From contig JAUIBK010000022.1 in NCBI GenBank assembly GCA_030428205.1, positions 1 through 64,000 on the forward strand: a stretch of 64,000 nt of DNA, given 5' to 3'. The notes beneath the pieces were generated by a model that searched no databases, was not told the origin of the DNA, and worked only from the letters and a program-made list of their open reading frames with translations. Shown in pieces: positions 8,721 through 17,698 of the stretch (position 1 is the first letter of the stretch; every line of letters begins with the position of its first letter). This DNA is from a bacterium (GTDB lineage Bacteria > Bdellovibrionota_C > UBA2361 > RFPC01). A program made the translations under genes and the position numbers.

Positions 8721-9628
8721 ACTTTGCCGACTATCTCCATGAGACCTCAATGCAAAACAAGAGCTTTCTTATCGCGGGATTTGATCCGCGCCTGGAGAAG
8801 ATTCCTACGGTATTCAAATCAGAGGCGAGTAGCAAATCCTCCACAACAGAAGACGAGCTCTACCACACCCTTGTTGACTTTCATCTTCACGCTCTTCAAA
8901 CCATCGGTACTCAGGTTGCTGCGATAAAACCAAATATCGCCTTCTTTGAGCAGAACGGACTAGCTGGAATACGAGCATTTCAGTCAATCCTCTCAGCTAT
9001 CCGTGAATACAAGCTCCCGATCGTTGTTGATGCCAAGCGGGGAGATATTGGCTCAACAGCAAATGCCTACGCACAAGCCTTTCTTGGTGGCCAGGCTCCG
9101 TTTCCTGCCGACGCATTAACCGTCAACCCGTTTCTCGGTTTTGATACGATCGAGAGCTTCCTTGAAGTCTGCGAAGCACACGGAAAGGGAGTCTTTGTGC
9201 TCGTGAAGACATCGAACCCAGGCTCTGGCGACCTACAAAATCAAAAAACAGCAGATGGTCGCACTATCAGCGAACGTCTCGCCGACTGGCTGAGTGAGCA
9301 CTCCCACCGACTCCGTGGAGAGCACGGCTACTCTGGGTTGGGTGCTGTCATAGGAGCCACGTACCCTGAAGAAGCCCGAGCGATGCGAGAACGGATGCAG
9401 AATAATTTTTTTCTTATTCCAGGCCTCGGAAGCCAAGGAGGCAGTGCACGTGACGCTATCGCAGGCTTTTCAGAACAAGGCGGGGGGGCGATCATTAACG
9501 TCTCTCGTGGCCTTCTGTCGTCCTTCTCCACTCCCACACTCTCTCGTGAAGAGGTAAGTGCGGAGCTAAAACAGAAGCTCATAGGATTTCAAAGCGCTAT
9601 AGACCTCGCTCTCAACTCACAGCACTAA
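8717..9628 (+). CDS. pyrF: Orotidine 5'-phosphate decarboxylase (type 2)
   Basis: Decarboxylates OMP to UMP, the last step of de novo pyrimidine synthesis. At 303 residues this is the longer type-2 form. Visible motifs: FLIAGFDPRLEKIP near residue 17, the catalytic IVVDAKRGDIGSTANAYA near 98-115, ALTVNPFLGFDT near 135, and FVLVKTSNPGSGDLQ near 160. The C-terminal block FFLIPGLGSQGGSARDA and IINVSRGLL completes the barrel. Translation is probably coupled to the upstream lipoprotein gene by an ATGA overlap, although the functions are unrelated. It converges with the long minus-strand gene, the coding ends overlapping by four bases. Confidence 0.95.
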   Translation: MNFADYLHETSMQNKSFLIAGFDPRLEKIPTVFKSEASSKSSTTEDELYHTLVDFHLHALQTIGTQVAAIKPNIAFFEQNGLAGIRAFQSILSAIREYKLPIVVDAKRGDIGSTANAYAQAFLGGQAPFPADALTVNPFLGFDTIESFLEVCEAHGKGVFVLVKTSNPGSGDLQNQKTADGRTISERLADWLSEHSHRLRGEHGYSGLGAVIGATYPEEARAMRERMQNNFFLIPGLGSQGGSARDAIAGFSEQGGGAIINVSRGLLSSFSTPTLSREEVSAELKQKLIGFQSAIDLALNSQH

Positions 9629-12600
9629 GAGCTTTCCCCTTGTTGTTGCTGTGCTCGCTGGCGTGCGGCAGCGAGGTCTGCAGAATGAGGCGTGCCATAT
9701 CTCCCCTCCTTCCACTGTGCAATAAATCCTGCGAAATCAGAGAAATCCCGGTCGTTACTCGTGTCATAAAATTTCTTTTGCAACTCAGGGGAGAGATAAT
9801 CTTCTCCTCCCACTGGCGTATATGTATCACCACTCTTAACAAAAAATTGAGCAGCCATCTTCTCGAGAGTATCTTTTGCGGCACCAAGAGCAAGGACTTG
9901 TACTTCTTCATGACCATCTCGGGAGACGACCGTTCGTGTAAAGTGAAACTCACTCCGATGTGAAGAATTGAGAAGTCTTTTCGATGGTCTCACCCTCGTC
10001 CCACCGAAAGTATTCTCCAGCCTCTCTTCAATCTTACTGTAGTCATCATCTTGAAAATGACTCTCTGGATTTCCCCTGTGAACTCGAGTAAATCTACGAT
10101 CTGCCCAATGCTGCTTATCACCCCAACCATAGGCAGGATCATCGCCGGTATAGAATGTTCCCCCCATCTGCCCAGCAATAGCCCAAGCTTGTCGAAAGCT
10201 TCTTGACCATGGCCAATTCTGAGGAGCAAGACGCTTTAACCAAACACCGGTCTCTTCGTAGTTTTTCCCAAATTTATCAAGCTTATCGGCATATCGAAAA
10301 CAGTCAAGTGAAAGAGAAGAAATGTTTGAGTAATAGAGATCTGCTTTCATTCTTGAATCATGGAGATCCGCACCTTCCCAATCAGAATAGTTTGCTTTGA
10401 TCTTAGAAAACTTCGATCTCCAAGCTTGAAATCCTCTCGCCTCAAGGTGATTACAATATTCACACCGTTCAATGACAAGACCTTCTGCACGAGCATTGTT
10501 GAGCTTTACCCGTGTCAATCTCGTGCGGGTAATATCAACGTCCTTTATTTGAGCAGATGACATATCAACATTGGAAAGATCGGCTTTAACAAACGAAAGG
10601 TTCTCGAGCGAAGCAATCCTGCCATTTGATTGATTTTCAACAGCAGACTCCGCCATGAGACGCTTCCATACCCTCGACTCTGTCTTCACGACCCCTCGAC
10701 CTCCTCGAGATGATGGTGAGATAATAGAATCATATTCAAGATCACTTAAGATCTCATCAATCTCTGCTTCACGCTCATTTCTTGTTTTATCATCAAGCCT
10801 AACAATAAAAGTAACTGTCCCTCCGTTCTGTGAAATAGAAACTGAGAGGTCACCATAGGTAGGATCGACCTTATAGGTCACATCAACGTCTCTTCCTATT
10901 CTTTTCTTCGTCTCTCTTTGGTCTGCCTCCTGGGCAAGAGTGCGAATAATGTCTCTGTACCCGCGTGTAGCTTCTTGTGAAGCAAGTGCGTGCATCTGTG
11001 TTGTCACATCCGACAATTCTTGCCTCACCTCTGGGGAGGTGTCCGGCGAGAGTGAGTCTTGTAGATCTCGATCGTAGCGCGCAACCGCATCAAGCACGGC
11101 GTCAGATTGATCAAACCTCCGCTGCCTTATGAGCTCTCCAACACCACGAACCCCTTCGGCTAGCTCCTGAGAAAAGAACTCGCTCGCTTGCGCTCTCGTC
11201 TGAGTCAAAGAGTCACTCCTCCGGGGCTCAAGCTCTGGAGCCTGTGCAAGCGATCCATTCAACTTTAAGTTAAGAATGGTAAGCTCAAGCAAGAGAGACT
11301 TTTCAGGTGAGATTCCTTCAGCAGGAAGTCCAACCTTTTCTCTTAATTGGGCATGTAGAAGTTGAGCAAACTCTCTTTGACCTGGCTCTTTCGTAAATGC
11401 TTGAAGAACCCCTCCGAGCTCATCTATTCCCTGGGCAACTTTTTGGAGTACCTCAGGGGGAAGCTCTGTGCCGCTACTTGCAGCGTCAATCGCAGGGGCT
11501 AGTCTTTGATACATCTGCATTACGTGATGGACAACACCCGGACTAGACGTTTCCAACGCAAGAGTAATCAACTCCTCAGGAGAAGGTTGTGAAATGCTGC
11601 GTTCTACTTCTTTATTGATCGCTTCAGACAAGGCCTGTGTGACTGCGAGGATAGCGTTACCTGACTTTTCTGAAAGCTCTCCTGATTTCATCCCAGATAC
11701 AACTTGCATCGAGCGTTCCCCGAGCCCTTCTGAGGTCCGACGGAGCGCTTCAAGCTCCTCACTTTCTATCTCCTCCTTCTCTTGAACTCGAGAAAGTAGA
11801 CCGAGATTCTCTCGAAGATATTCAATTTCAACACCAATTTGTCCAAGATAGCGAAGACCTTCTTCATCTATCTCATCAATAAGCTCTTCAATTGTAGAAC
11901 CATCTCTCTCTCGCTCCTGCCCCACATCAACTACAGGTGCTACTTTAGATTTAGGCTCTTGCTCTTGCTCTTGCTCTTGCTCTTGCTCTTGCTCTTGCTC
12001 TTGCTCTTGCTCTTGCTCTTGCTCTTGCTCTTGCTCTTGCTCTTGCTCTTGCTCTTGCTCTTGCTGAGAAGCCCCTCCTAGATCTTCCCCGAGATCTTCG
12101 TCAAGAGGCAATATGTCGCTCTCAGCCAACTCCTCACGAAGCGGTCCAGTAACTTGATCAACAACTTGGTAAATTCGATTCAGCTCCTCCGCAAGAGGCT
12201 TATCCCACGGAGTACCGTCGGAGACATTTGCATCCGCCGCTGCCGCCAAATCATGGAGTTTGCTTAGTAGACCACCGTCTGTACCATCAGCGCTCCCATA
12301 CAGAGCTCCCAATGCATCTCTTTGTACTTTTTGATCAGAAGAAAGCGCAGCTAGCATCTGCTGCTCGACTTCTTCAACAAGTGCATGCACCTGCTTCACG
12401 GTTGCTTCGACTCTATACTCACCACCGTCCTCAGAAATTACAACAGGATCATGAGTACTTCCTGAGAGCCGTGAACGTATATGGTGTGCTAAATCAGGAA
12501 GGCTGCCATCTTCAGGAATATTGAGATCAAGAGGCCCTTCATCTGCTGGCGTTGATATGCTGGTTGAAACTTTGGCGAGATTCATTGATGACATGGGGCT

Positions 12601-13170
12601 TGTAAACTTCGCTTGAGAAGAACGGAGCACGGCCAAACTCTCATCGATCCTATCAAGTGAAAAATCGGTATCCGCAAGTCGTTCTCTAGCTTGTCCAGCA
12701 AGCTCAAGAGCTCGAGTTCCTTCTGTATCAAGCTTTTCATAAAATGAGTGAAAGAGTTCTTGCAGTAGTGGGTCTCTCACAATACGCTCACGTTCATGAT
12801 CGGAAAGGCTCGCAAGTTGATTGCGCCCCCTATCTAACTCGCTCTCCTTACCTCCATCGGGAGTAAAATATCGTGCGGCATTTTCTATGCACGATTGCAA
12901 CTCATGTGGGTTCACAACAGGCCGCGACAGAGCCTCCTCTAGACTTTGGACCTTCTTCTCAAGTGACTGAAGGCTGGTACCGTGTTCGATAAAGAAATTC
13001 TTCACGGTATCTAAGATTCGTTTACGAAAAGAACACGCGGGAGAGCTGTATGACTGCAGCTCTGAAGCTCTTTCTACTGCACCTTGGAGTGATAACCCTG
13101 CTGATGTTGGATTTATCGACCGGGATCCACGGTTACCACCCTGCGAACCTGGATCATGTAGATCTTCCAT
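9625..13170 (-). CDS. Unrecognised 1181-residue protein with Glu-Gln tract and pentapeptide-like repeats
   Basis: I do not recognise this protein. No signal peptide or membrane segment is visible, so it is probably cytoplasmic unless exported by a specialised system. Residues 1-360 are acidic, helical and coiled-coil-like. A Glu-Gln tract follows at about 369-405. More helical sequence continues to about 840. Residues about 845-955 show pentapeptide-type repeats (LSFVKADLSNVDMSS, ITRTRLTRVKLNNARAEG, WEGADLHDSRMKADLYYSN). The last 220 residues are compact and Trp/Tyr-rich and end in a short Gln run. A good ribosome-binding site (gggagagaggaag) precedes the ATG at 13170. It is monocistronic, divergent from the RNase gene. 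A large structural or effector-like role is conceivable but unsupported. Confidence 0.8.
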   Translation of the reverse strand: MEDLHDPGSQGGNRGSRSINPTSAGLSLQGAVERASELQSYSSPACSFRKRILDTVKNFFIEHGTSLQSLEKKVQSLEEALSRPVVNPHELQSCIENAARYFTPDGGKESELDRGRNQLASLSDHERERIVRDPLLQELFHSFYEKLDTEGTRALELAGQARERLADTDFSLDRIDESLAVLRSSQAKFTSPMSSMNLAKVSTSISTPADEGPLDLNIPEDGSLPDLAHHIRSRLSGSTHDPVVISEDGGEYRVEATVKQVHALVEEVEQQMLAALSSDQKVQRDALGALYGSADGTDGGLLSKLHDLAAAADANVSDGTPWDKPLAEELNRIYQVVDQVTGPLREELAESDILPLDEDLGEDLGGASQQEQEQEQEQEQEQEQEQEQEQEQEQEQEQEQEQEQEPKSKVAPVVDVGQERERDGSTIEELIDEIDEEGLRYLGQIGVEIEYLRENLGLLSRVQEKEEIESEELEALRRTSEGLGERSMQVVSGMKSGELSEKSGNAILAVTQALSEAINKEVERSISQPSPEELITLALETSSPGVVHHVMQMYQRLAPAIDAASSGTELPPEVLQKVAQGIDELGGVLQAFTKEPGQREFAQLLHAQLREKVGLPAEGISPEKSLLLELTILNLKLNGSLAQAPELEPRRSDSLTQTRAQASEFFSQELAEGVRGVGELIRQRRFDQSDAVLDAVARYDRDLQDSLSPDTSPEVRQELSDVTTQMHALASQEATRGYRDIIRTLAQEADQRETKKRIGRDVDVTYKVDPTYGDLSVSISQNGGTVTFIVRLDDKTRNEREAEIDEILSDLEYDSIISPSSRGGRGVVKTESRVWKRLMAESAVENQSNGRIASLENLSFVKADLSNVDMSSAQIKDVDITRTRLTRVKLNNARAEGLVIERCEYCNHLEARGFQAWRSKFSKIKANYSDWEGADLHDSRMKADLYYSNISSLSLDCFRYADKLDKFGKNYEETGVWLKRLAPQNWPWSRSFRQAWAIAGQMGGTFYTGDDPAYGWGDKQHWADRRFTRVHRGNPESHFQDDDYSKIEERLENTFGGTRVRPSKRLLNSSHRSEFHFTRTVVSRDGHEEVQVLALGAAKDTLEKMAAQFFVKSGDTYTPVGGEDYLSPELQKKFYDTSNDRDFSDFAGFIAQWKEGRYGTPHSADLAAARQRAQQQQGESS
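11956..12063. repeat. (CTCTTG)18 hexanucleotide array inside the 1181-residue gene
   Basis: Eighteen uninterrupted perfect copies of CTCTTG (reading + strand; CAAGAG on the coding strand) encode an alternating Glu-Gln tract. Because the unit is six bases, gain or loss of copies by replication slippage keeps the reading frame and only changes tract length. The absence of any synonymous substitution implies recent expansion or ongoing homogenisation. Poly-leucine reading frames on the opposite strand are by-products. Confidence 0.97.
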
Positions 13171-13374
13171 GCTGCTTCCTCTCTCCCATTTCGTACGTTA
13201 TTACATCTGGCCCCTCGGACTCTTAACCGTACGAATACTTTACAAATAATGTTATGAAAGCGATCACAGTGAAGTAGCATAGGTAGTTATGAGCAAAGGG
13301 AAATATACCTACATAATATTAACTACTTAGAACACCTCTTCTCTTTTTATTTCCTAAGTGGTTGTATCTGCACT
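13171..13374. other. Divergent promoter region between the 1181-residue gene and the RNase gene
   Basis: About 200 AT-rich bases between two divergent starts. A short imperfect inverted repeat (taggta ... tacctac, about 13281-13313) and the AT-rich cataatattaactactta near 13312-13329 could be operator and -10 material for the plus-strand gene. No assignment is firm. Confidence 0.3.
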
Positions 13375-15486
13375 ATGTCATTACTCCCTAAACCCCCATC
13401 ATCAGAGAATAGCTCCCCAGCATACCGCACTGGCACACTTGTCATTTTTGACCAAGACGGTGCCAGCCAAACTGCTGTTATTCTGGAGATTGCCAAAAAC
13501 AAAGCAAAAATACTCACTATGCGAGAGCGTCAGATGGATCTCGCCTTCGGTCGCATCTCACTTCTTCCTGGTACCATCCCATCAGATCATCAATCACACT
13601 CTGAGAAAGCCACCTACCTACTCTCTCTGCGAGACACGGCGCTCGAAGCATCACAGACTATTCCTCTCGAAGAGCTCTGGTCCTTTGTAGAAGAAGAGTC
13701 ACGTGAGTTCACCTGCGATGAACTGTGCGAGCTCTACTACGGTGCAAACGATCTCACTCATCACCTCGCACTACGCTTTGCGCTCCAAGAAGACCCTGTC
13801 TATTTTAAGCGCAAGAAACACCACTTTGAACCACGTCCAAAAGCAACCATCGACGAACTCAAAAAGGCAGAAGCTACAAGAAAAGAAAAAGAACGCGCAC
13901 TGAGGCAGTCAGTTGAAGCCATGAGTGCGCGCCTTGAAGATTCTTCTTATGAATTTTCACAAGAAGTTCTTGCTCACCTTCGTCTCCTTGAAAAAGTTGC
14001 TGCTGGGGCTCCCCACCTCGACAACGCTGAGCACAAAGAAGCGAAAAAGCTACTCGACCTTTTCTCCGAGAAACTCTCTCTTCAACTTGGTGGGGGAAGG
14101 GAGGAACGAGCTTACGAGTTTCTCCGCCGCCTACACCACTTTCACCGAAATACGAATTTAAGCTTCCTCCGCCACGGCCTCCCTGAGCCTTTTTCTGAGG
14201 CGACGTGCCAGGAAGCAGAAGCTCTATCCTCTCTGTCCTCATTTTCTGCCCTTACTGCTGAAGAACAAGCGTTTCGTGTCGATCTGACTCACCTTGACTC
14301 ACTCACGATCGACGATGAATCCACAAAAGATATGGATGATGCTCTGAGTATTGAGCGAACAGAGGATGGGTATCGTCTTGGTATTCATATTACAGATGTA
14401 GCAGCGTGCATTCCCACAAACTCAGCACTTGATAGAGATGCAAAGGAGCGCGCCACCTCGTTGTATTTTCCTGAGGGGACATACAACATGTTTCCCGAAA
14501 TCCTCTCGGAAGAGAGACTCAGTTTACGGGTCGGTGAACCACGAAGAGCGCTTAGTATCCTTATTGAAGTTGATAGGCTCTTTGAGATTCAATCGCACTC
14601 AATTGTACCATCAGTCATCGAGGTCAAGCGTCGCTTGACTTACGACGAAGTAGATCAGGCACTTCTTCTTGAACAAGGCGACGAGTTTCTTCTCTATCAG
14701 ATTGCTATGAGCTGTGAAGCTCACAGACTTGCAAACGGTGGAATGAATATTCCCAAGCGCGACGTCTCTGTCTCTCTTGATAATCCAGGAAATCTCGCTG
14801 AAAGTAGTTTTGATCTTGCTGAGCTCGACGAAAAGGGGCCAGCAAGAAGTCTTATCGGTGAGATGATGATCTTAGCAAATAACTACTACGCTCTCTTTGC
14901 ACAACAACACAATTTTCCCCTCCTCTTTCGCTCACAAGAAGATCCAGACGAAGAGAAAAGACCGGATCTCTCCCAAATTCCACCTGGACCCGCGCAAGAC
15001 TACGCTATGCGGCTTGGGTTAAAACGCTCTGAAATTTCCGTTACTCCAGCTCGACACTCCACGCTTGGCCTTGAAGCTTACGCACAAGTGACTTCTCCCA
15101 TTCGAAGATATGGAGACCTGTGCAACCAACGTCAGATCCTCTCATTTCTCAAAGAGGGGGAAGCTTGTCTTTCAGCCGAACAACTTGAACAAGCCATGGC
15201 AGAAACAGCCGAGACAAACCAGCGCGCGCGACTCCTCACCAGAGAGACAAAACGCTTCTGGCTCCTCAAATACCTCAAGAAGAAAAAATCTCGCAAAGAA
15301 AATATTCAGGCAACTATTCTGCGTGATGATATGAAGAACTACCTTGTTGAGCTGGAGGAAATATATATTCCAGCCTACCTCAAGAAGAGTACGAAACTGA
15401 CTCGGGGGGACGTTGTGGAGCTGGAGATCACGGCGGTAGATCCAAGGTATGATTATCTGAAGCTTGGATTTCGAAAGAAGGTCTAA
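13375..15486 (+). CDS. RNase II / RNase R family exoribonuclease
   Basis: Processive 3'-5' hydrolytic exoribonuclease of the RNB family. The 703-residue protein has a non-canonical N-terminal region (1-300) and then the catalytic RNB domain. This starts at TIDDESTKDMDDALSIER near residue 310, the Asp-rich metal site, followed by LGIHITDVAACIP. It continues through LYFPEGTYNMFPEILSEE, GEMMILANNYYALFA and YAQVTSPIRRYGDLCNQRQ near 565-583. The C-terminal 65 residues (IQATILRDDMKNYLVELEE, GDVVELEITAVDPRYDYLKL) form an S1-like RNA-binding barrel. It is shorter than RNase R and more like cyanobacterial or plastid RNase II homologues, so I leave the symbol empty. Monocistronic, ending at a strong hairpin. 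Confidence 0.93.
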   Translation: MSLLPKPPSSENSSPAYRTGTLVIFDQDGASQTAVILEIAKNKAKILTMRERQMDLAFGRISLLPGTIPSDHQSHSEKATYLLSLRDTALEASQTIPLEELWSFVEEESREFTCDELCELYYGANDLTHHLALRFALQEDPVYFKRKKHHFEPRPKATIDELKKAEATRKEKERALRQSVEAMSARLEDSSYEFSQEVLAHLRLLEKVAAGAPHLDNAEHKEAKKLLDLFSEKLSLQLGGGREERAYEFLRRLHHFHRNTNLSFLRHGLPEPFSEATCQEAEALSSLSSFSALTAEEQAFRVDLTHLDSLTIDDESTKDMDDALSIERTEDGYRLGIHITDVAACIPTNSALDRDAKERATSLYFPEGTYNMFPEILSEERLSLRVGEPRRALSILIEVDRLFEIQSHSIVPSVIEVKRRLTYDEVDQALLLEQGDEFLLYQIAMSCEAHRLANGGMNIPKRDVSVSLDNPGNLAESSFDLAELDEKGPARSLIGEMMILANNYYALFAQQHNFPLLFRSQEDPDEEKRPDLSQIPPGPAQDYAMRLGLKRSEISVTPARHSTLGLEAYAQVTSPIRRYGDLCNQRQILSFLKEGEACLSAEQLEQAMAETAETNQRARLLTRETKRFWLLKYLKKKKSRKENIQATILRDDMKNYLVELEEIYIPAYLKKSTKLTRGDVVELEITAVDPRYDYLKLGFRKKV

Positions 15487-15501
15487 TCCGAGAATGAACA
15501 A

Positions 15502-15589
15502 CCAATTTCTTGAACTTTTTTCTTCGTGGCACAGCTCATTAGTATAACGAAAAAACTTTCGCCACGAAGAAAAAAGTTCAAGAAATTGG
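15502..15589. terminator. 29-bp-stem / 30-nt-loop hairpin (family 1) between convergent genes
   Basis: Arms 15502-15530 and 15561-15589 are perfectly complementary over 29 bp, with a 30-nt loop between. The arm begins CCAATTTCTTGAAC, then T6, then CTTCGTGGC. Located between the RNase II family stop and the stop of a small minus-strand gene, it probably terminates both transcripts. The sister element at 61425-61512 has the same arm and loop lengths and differs at four arm positions, all compensated on the other arm. Confidence 0.85.
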
Positions 15590-15611
15590 CAACGGAACGA
15601 CTCTTCAGTCT

Positions 15612-15791
15612 TTAGTGAACGACACCCTGGCTCGGCAGATTATCAACTTCAACATAAGGCGCTGGTCGAGATTCGCAGACCTCTGAGATGAGATCGAATG
15701 CACGTGTGAGTGTTTCAAGATCGTTAGTAGCAAGTTCGATGATTTCTAGTACGTCTTGCCCTGTGGACTTGTTATCTGATCGCTTTGACAT
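15612..15791 (-). CDS. Small acidic protein of unknown function (59 aa)
   Basis: I do not recognise it. The ATG at 15791 is preferred because rc(caaggagccac) gives an AGGAG ribosome-binding site at ideal spacing; a longer reading from 15896 lacks one. The product starts MSKRSDNKSTGQDVLE and continues as one amphipathic helix-rich domain (IIELATNDLETLTRAFDLISEV). It then has a proline-containing tail (RPAPYVEVDNLP). It is soluble and acidic, with no signal peptide. It lies alone between hairpins and could be a small regulatory or adaptor protein, but nothing identifies a partner. Confidence 0.6.
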   Translation of the reverse strand: MSKRSDNKSTGQDVLEIIELATNDLETLTRAFDLISEVCESRPAPYVEVDNLPSQGVVH

Positions 15792-16131
15792 GTGGCTCCT
15801 TGTAACCTTTCTCTCCCAAACCTGTGTGGTACTACCAATCCTTGAACCGTACGAACCCGCCTCTTCATTCCTTAGAGAGAGCACAAAGTGGGCCAAGAGA
15901 AAAACTCGACAATCAGAGGCTAAAACTTAAGTTTTTTCTCTGAAGAAGCCTAAAATCAAGGGGTTACAGAGGAGTCAATTCTTGCCTGCGTCAGGATATC
16001 GTCAACGGGATCGACAAATTTTCCGCAGGAGGGGCGTTATTTTTTCCGGATTTATCCTCTTACGCACCTCGGCGACGAAGGAGAGACTACGAAAAATTGC
16101 TACTTCTGGAAGAAGGAGATGAGTTTTGGTT
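15792..16131. other. Non-coding stretch before hairpin
   Basis: About 340 bases holding presumably the promoter of the 59-residue minus-strand gene. I see no supportable coding region or RNA gene here. Confidence 0.35.
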
Positions 16132-16213
16132 GAAAGATTTATAACGCGAAGGAACGAAGGACGCGAAGATCAACTCCTTCGCGTCCTTCGTTCCTTCGCG
16201 TTATAAATCTTTC
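16132..16213. repeat. Perfect 37-bp-stem hairpin of CGCGAAG units (family 2)
   Basis: Arms 16132-16168 and 16177-16213 match perfectly over 37 bp around an 8-nt loop. The outer arm is GAAAGATTTATAACGCGAAG, continuing with GAACGAAGG and ACGCGAAG units. Similar elements with the TTATAACGCGAAG core occur at 32658-32724, 34185-34324 and 52589-52666. It lies between two minus-strand genes. A strong terminator or RNA-stability element is plausible. Confidence 0.85.
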
Positions 16214-16235
16214 TCAAAGCAGGCTGATAGTTGAG

Positions 16236-16302
16236 AGCAAGACAAGGATAAAGACAAGGCCTAGGAGTCCATAGCTCCTTATCCTAGTCTTAGTTCTGCT
16301 CT
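16236..16302 (-). terminator. Hexamer-built imperfect hairpin downstream of secreted-protein gene
   Basis: The left arm reads in 6-nt steps (gagcaa gacaag gataaa gacaag gcctag). It pairs imperfectly with tatcctagtcttagttctgctc on the right (about 16279-16302), with an inner aggag/ctcct helix. It lies directly after the stop of the minus-strand gene at 16316 and is probably its terminator. Confidence 0.55.
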
Positions 16303-16315
16303 AAAAGGAAAAATC

Positions 16316-16795
16316 CTACTCGCCTATCACTGGAGAAACTTTTACCGCCAGCAGAAGCCCCTGCTCATGATTCTCTTCTAACCCAGTCAACATATTTTCA
16401 TCACAACTAAAGTGCATACGGGTATCGATAATTTCCATATCTTTTTGATCGGTCCACTTCATCCACATCCCGATACGTTCATCTTCTACATAGAGAGGGC
16501 GGAGTGTCAGTTTATGGCCATCGGAGAGAGGTATGACTCGTTTGGTCGCAATAGGAACAGTCTCTGTTTTAGCCGCAACAAGCTCGAATGAACCATAGGG
16601 AAGTTTCGCAAGTTTCGGGGCGAGATCTTGTAGTCGCGGAGAAAGTGGTTCGTGTTTTCCACCTGCTCCTGTACCACGCAAAATGCGAACATCAATTTTT
16701 ACATCGTGGCAGACTGGGCTTTTCTCTTTCGCAAAAAGAGGGTGTGGTGCCACAAGCAGCGCAGAAATACAAAGCATAGAGAGCAATCGGATCAT
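16316..16795 (-). CDS. Exported protein of unknown function
   Basis: 159 residues with a clear signal peptide (residues 1-22, LLSMLCISALLVAPHPLFA). The mature part has two cysteines (VCHDVKIDVRILRG near 28 and HFSCDENM near 130) that could form a disulfide. It contains beta-rich segments such as HKLTLRPLYVEDERIGMWMKW. An AGGA ribosome-binding site sits eight bases before the ATG at 16795. It follows the ECF-sigma/anti-sigma pair on the same strand after about 95 bases and could be a regulon member. No family recognised. Confidence 0.7.
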   Translation of the reverse strand: MIRLLSMLCISALLVAPHPLFAKEKSPVCHDVKIDVRILRGTGAGGKHEPLSPRLQDLAPKLAKLPYGSFELVAAKTETVPIATKRVIPLSDGHKLTLRPLYVEDERIGMWMKWTDQKDMEIIDTRMHFSCDENMLTGLEENHEQGLLLAVKVSPVIGE

Positions 16796-16889
16796 AGAAA
16801 CATTCCTACAGGAAGAGACAATCCTACCTTAGCAAAAGAACGTTCAGAGCACACTATGAGAGTCGAATTATAGCAGGGCTCACTCAAAA

Positions 16890-17681
16890 TCATTTACTGA
16901 CAAGAGTTGCTGTAGGAATACGTTGCTGAAGAGACTGACTTTGCACTCCGTTTCTTCGTCGTCGGCTTGAATTACTTCGGTAAGAACTTATCTGAGGAAG
17001 ATTCGATCTCCGTTTTACCCAAATAATAGGGGTACGCCCGGACGTATCATGAATCATACGCACGCTCCCGTCGCTTTTCATCCAATCAACTTCAACTGGG
17101 CGATTATGCGTGGAAACTGTTGTCACGGTTGGCACCCTTGTTGATGAGCGGAGGACTTGAGGCGCAGTTGAAACTAAGGCAACTGGAGACGTGCTACCTG
17201 CTTGAGAAGAACTCCCCGATTCTGTTGCTACTTGTGGCGCACCTCCTGGAGAGAGTGCAAAAACAAAAAGAAACGAGAGCGCTGCTCCAGCACCACCCCA
17301 GAAGAACTCACGCATACCAAAGAAGGACTCTTTCTCCTTAGAAGAAGAGGCTTGGGTGGAGTCTCGCTTTCCTAGGAAAAACGCTGCGCGTTCTTCCTGA
17401 TCTATTCGGGTGCTCACACGCTCCCAAAGATCCACTTTGGCGAGTTCGTGAGTTTGCCTTCGATCATTAAAAAAAGATTGCAAGGAGGATTCACTCAGCG
17501 AGGTAAGGGCTTCGAGGAAGGTTTGCGCTTGAGCGTTTCGTCTAAGAAGTCGATGTGCACGCAACTTAGAAAGGAAACCACACTCTCCATCAAAGTAGGC
17601 GGTCAGAAGAAGTTCTTCTTGCTCGGCAAGCTGGGAACCACCTGGCTTTTTGTGTGTAGGAGAAAGTGATTGTTCTGACAT
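16890..17681 (-). CDS. Membrane anti-sigma factor (RseA-like)
   Basis: Probable inhibitor of the ECF sigma factor encoded 17 bases upstream. The N-terminal 100 residues resemble the cytosolic RseA-type domain (LLLTAYFDGECGFLSKLRAHRLL, LWERVSTRIDQEE). A single membrane segment lies at about 124-148 (WGGAGAALSFLFVFALSPGG). The periplasmic part is Ser/Thr-rich and ends in a basic, low-complexity tail. No HxxxCxxC zinc finger is present, so release would be by proteolysis and not by metal or thiol chemistry. This is inference from layout. Confidence 0.8.
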   Translation of the reverse strand: MSEQSLSPTHKKPGGSQLAEQEELLLTAYFDGECGFLSKLRAHRLLRRNAQAQTFLEALTSLSESSLQSFFNDRRQTHELAKVDLWERVSTRIDQEERAAFFLGKRDSTQASSSKEKESFFGMREFFWGGAGAALSFLFVFALSPGGAPQVATESGSSSQAGSTSPVALVSTAPQVLRSSTRVPTVTTVSTHNRPVEVDWMKSDGSVRMIHDTSGRTPIIWVKRRSNLPQISSYRSNSSRRRRNGVQSQSLQQRIPTATLVSK

Positions 17682-17698
17682 ACAAAAGAGTCCTTACG

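Noticed and set aside
11839..12081. Plus-strand frame with a long poly-leucine tract
   Set aside because: By-product of the (CTCTTG)18 array; no start signal and it lies inside the long minus-strand gene.
16132..16302. Possible CRISPR array from repeated CGCGAAG units
   Set aside because: Units are 6-9 nt, arranged as inverted arms with no spacers, and no cas gene is present.
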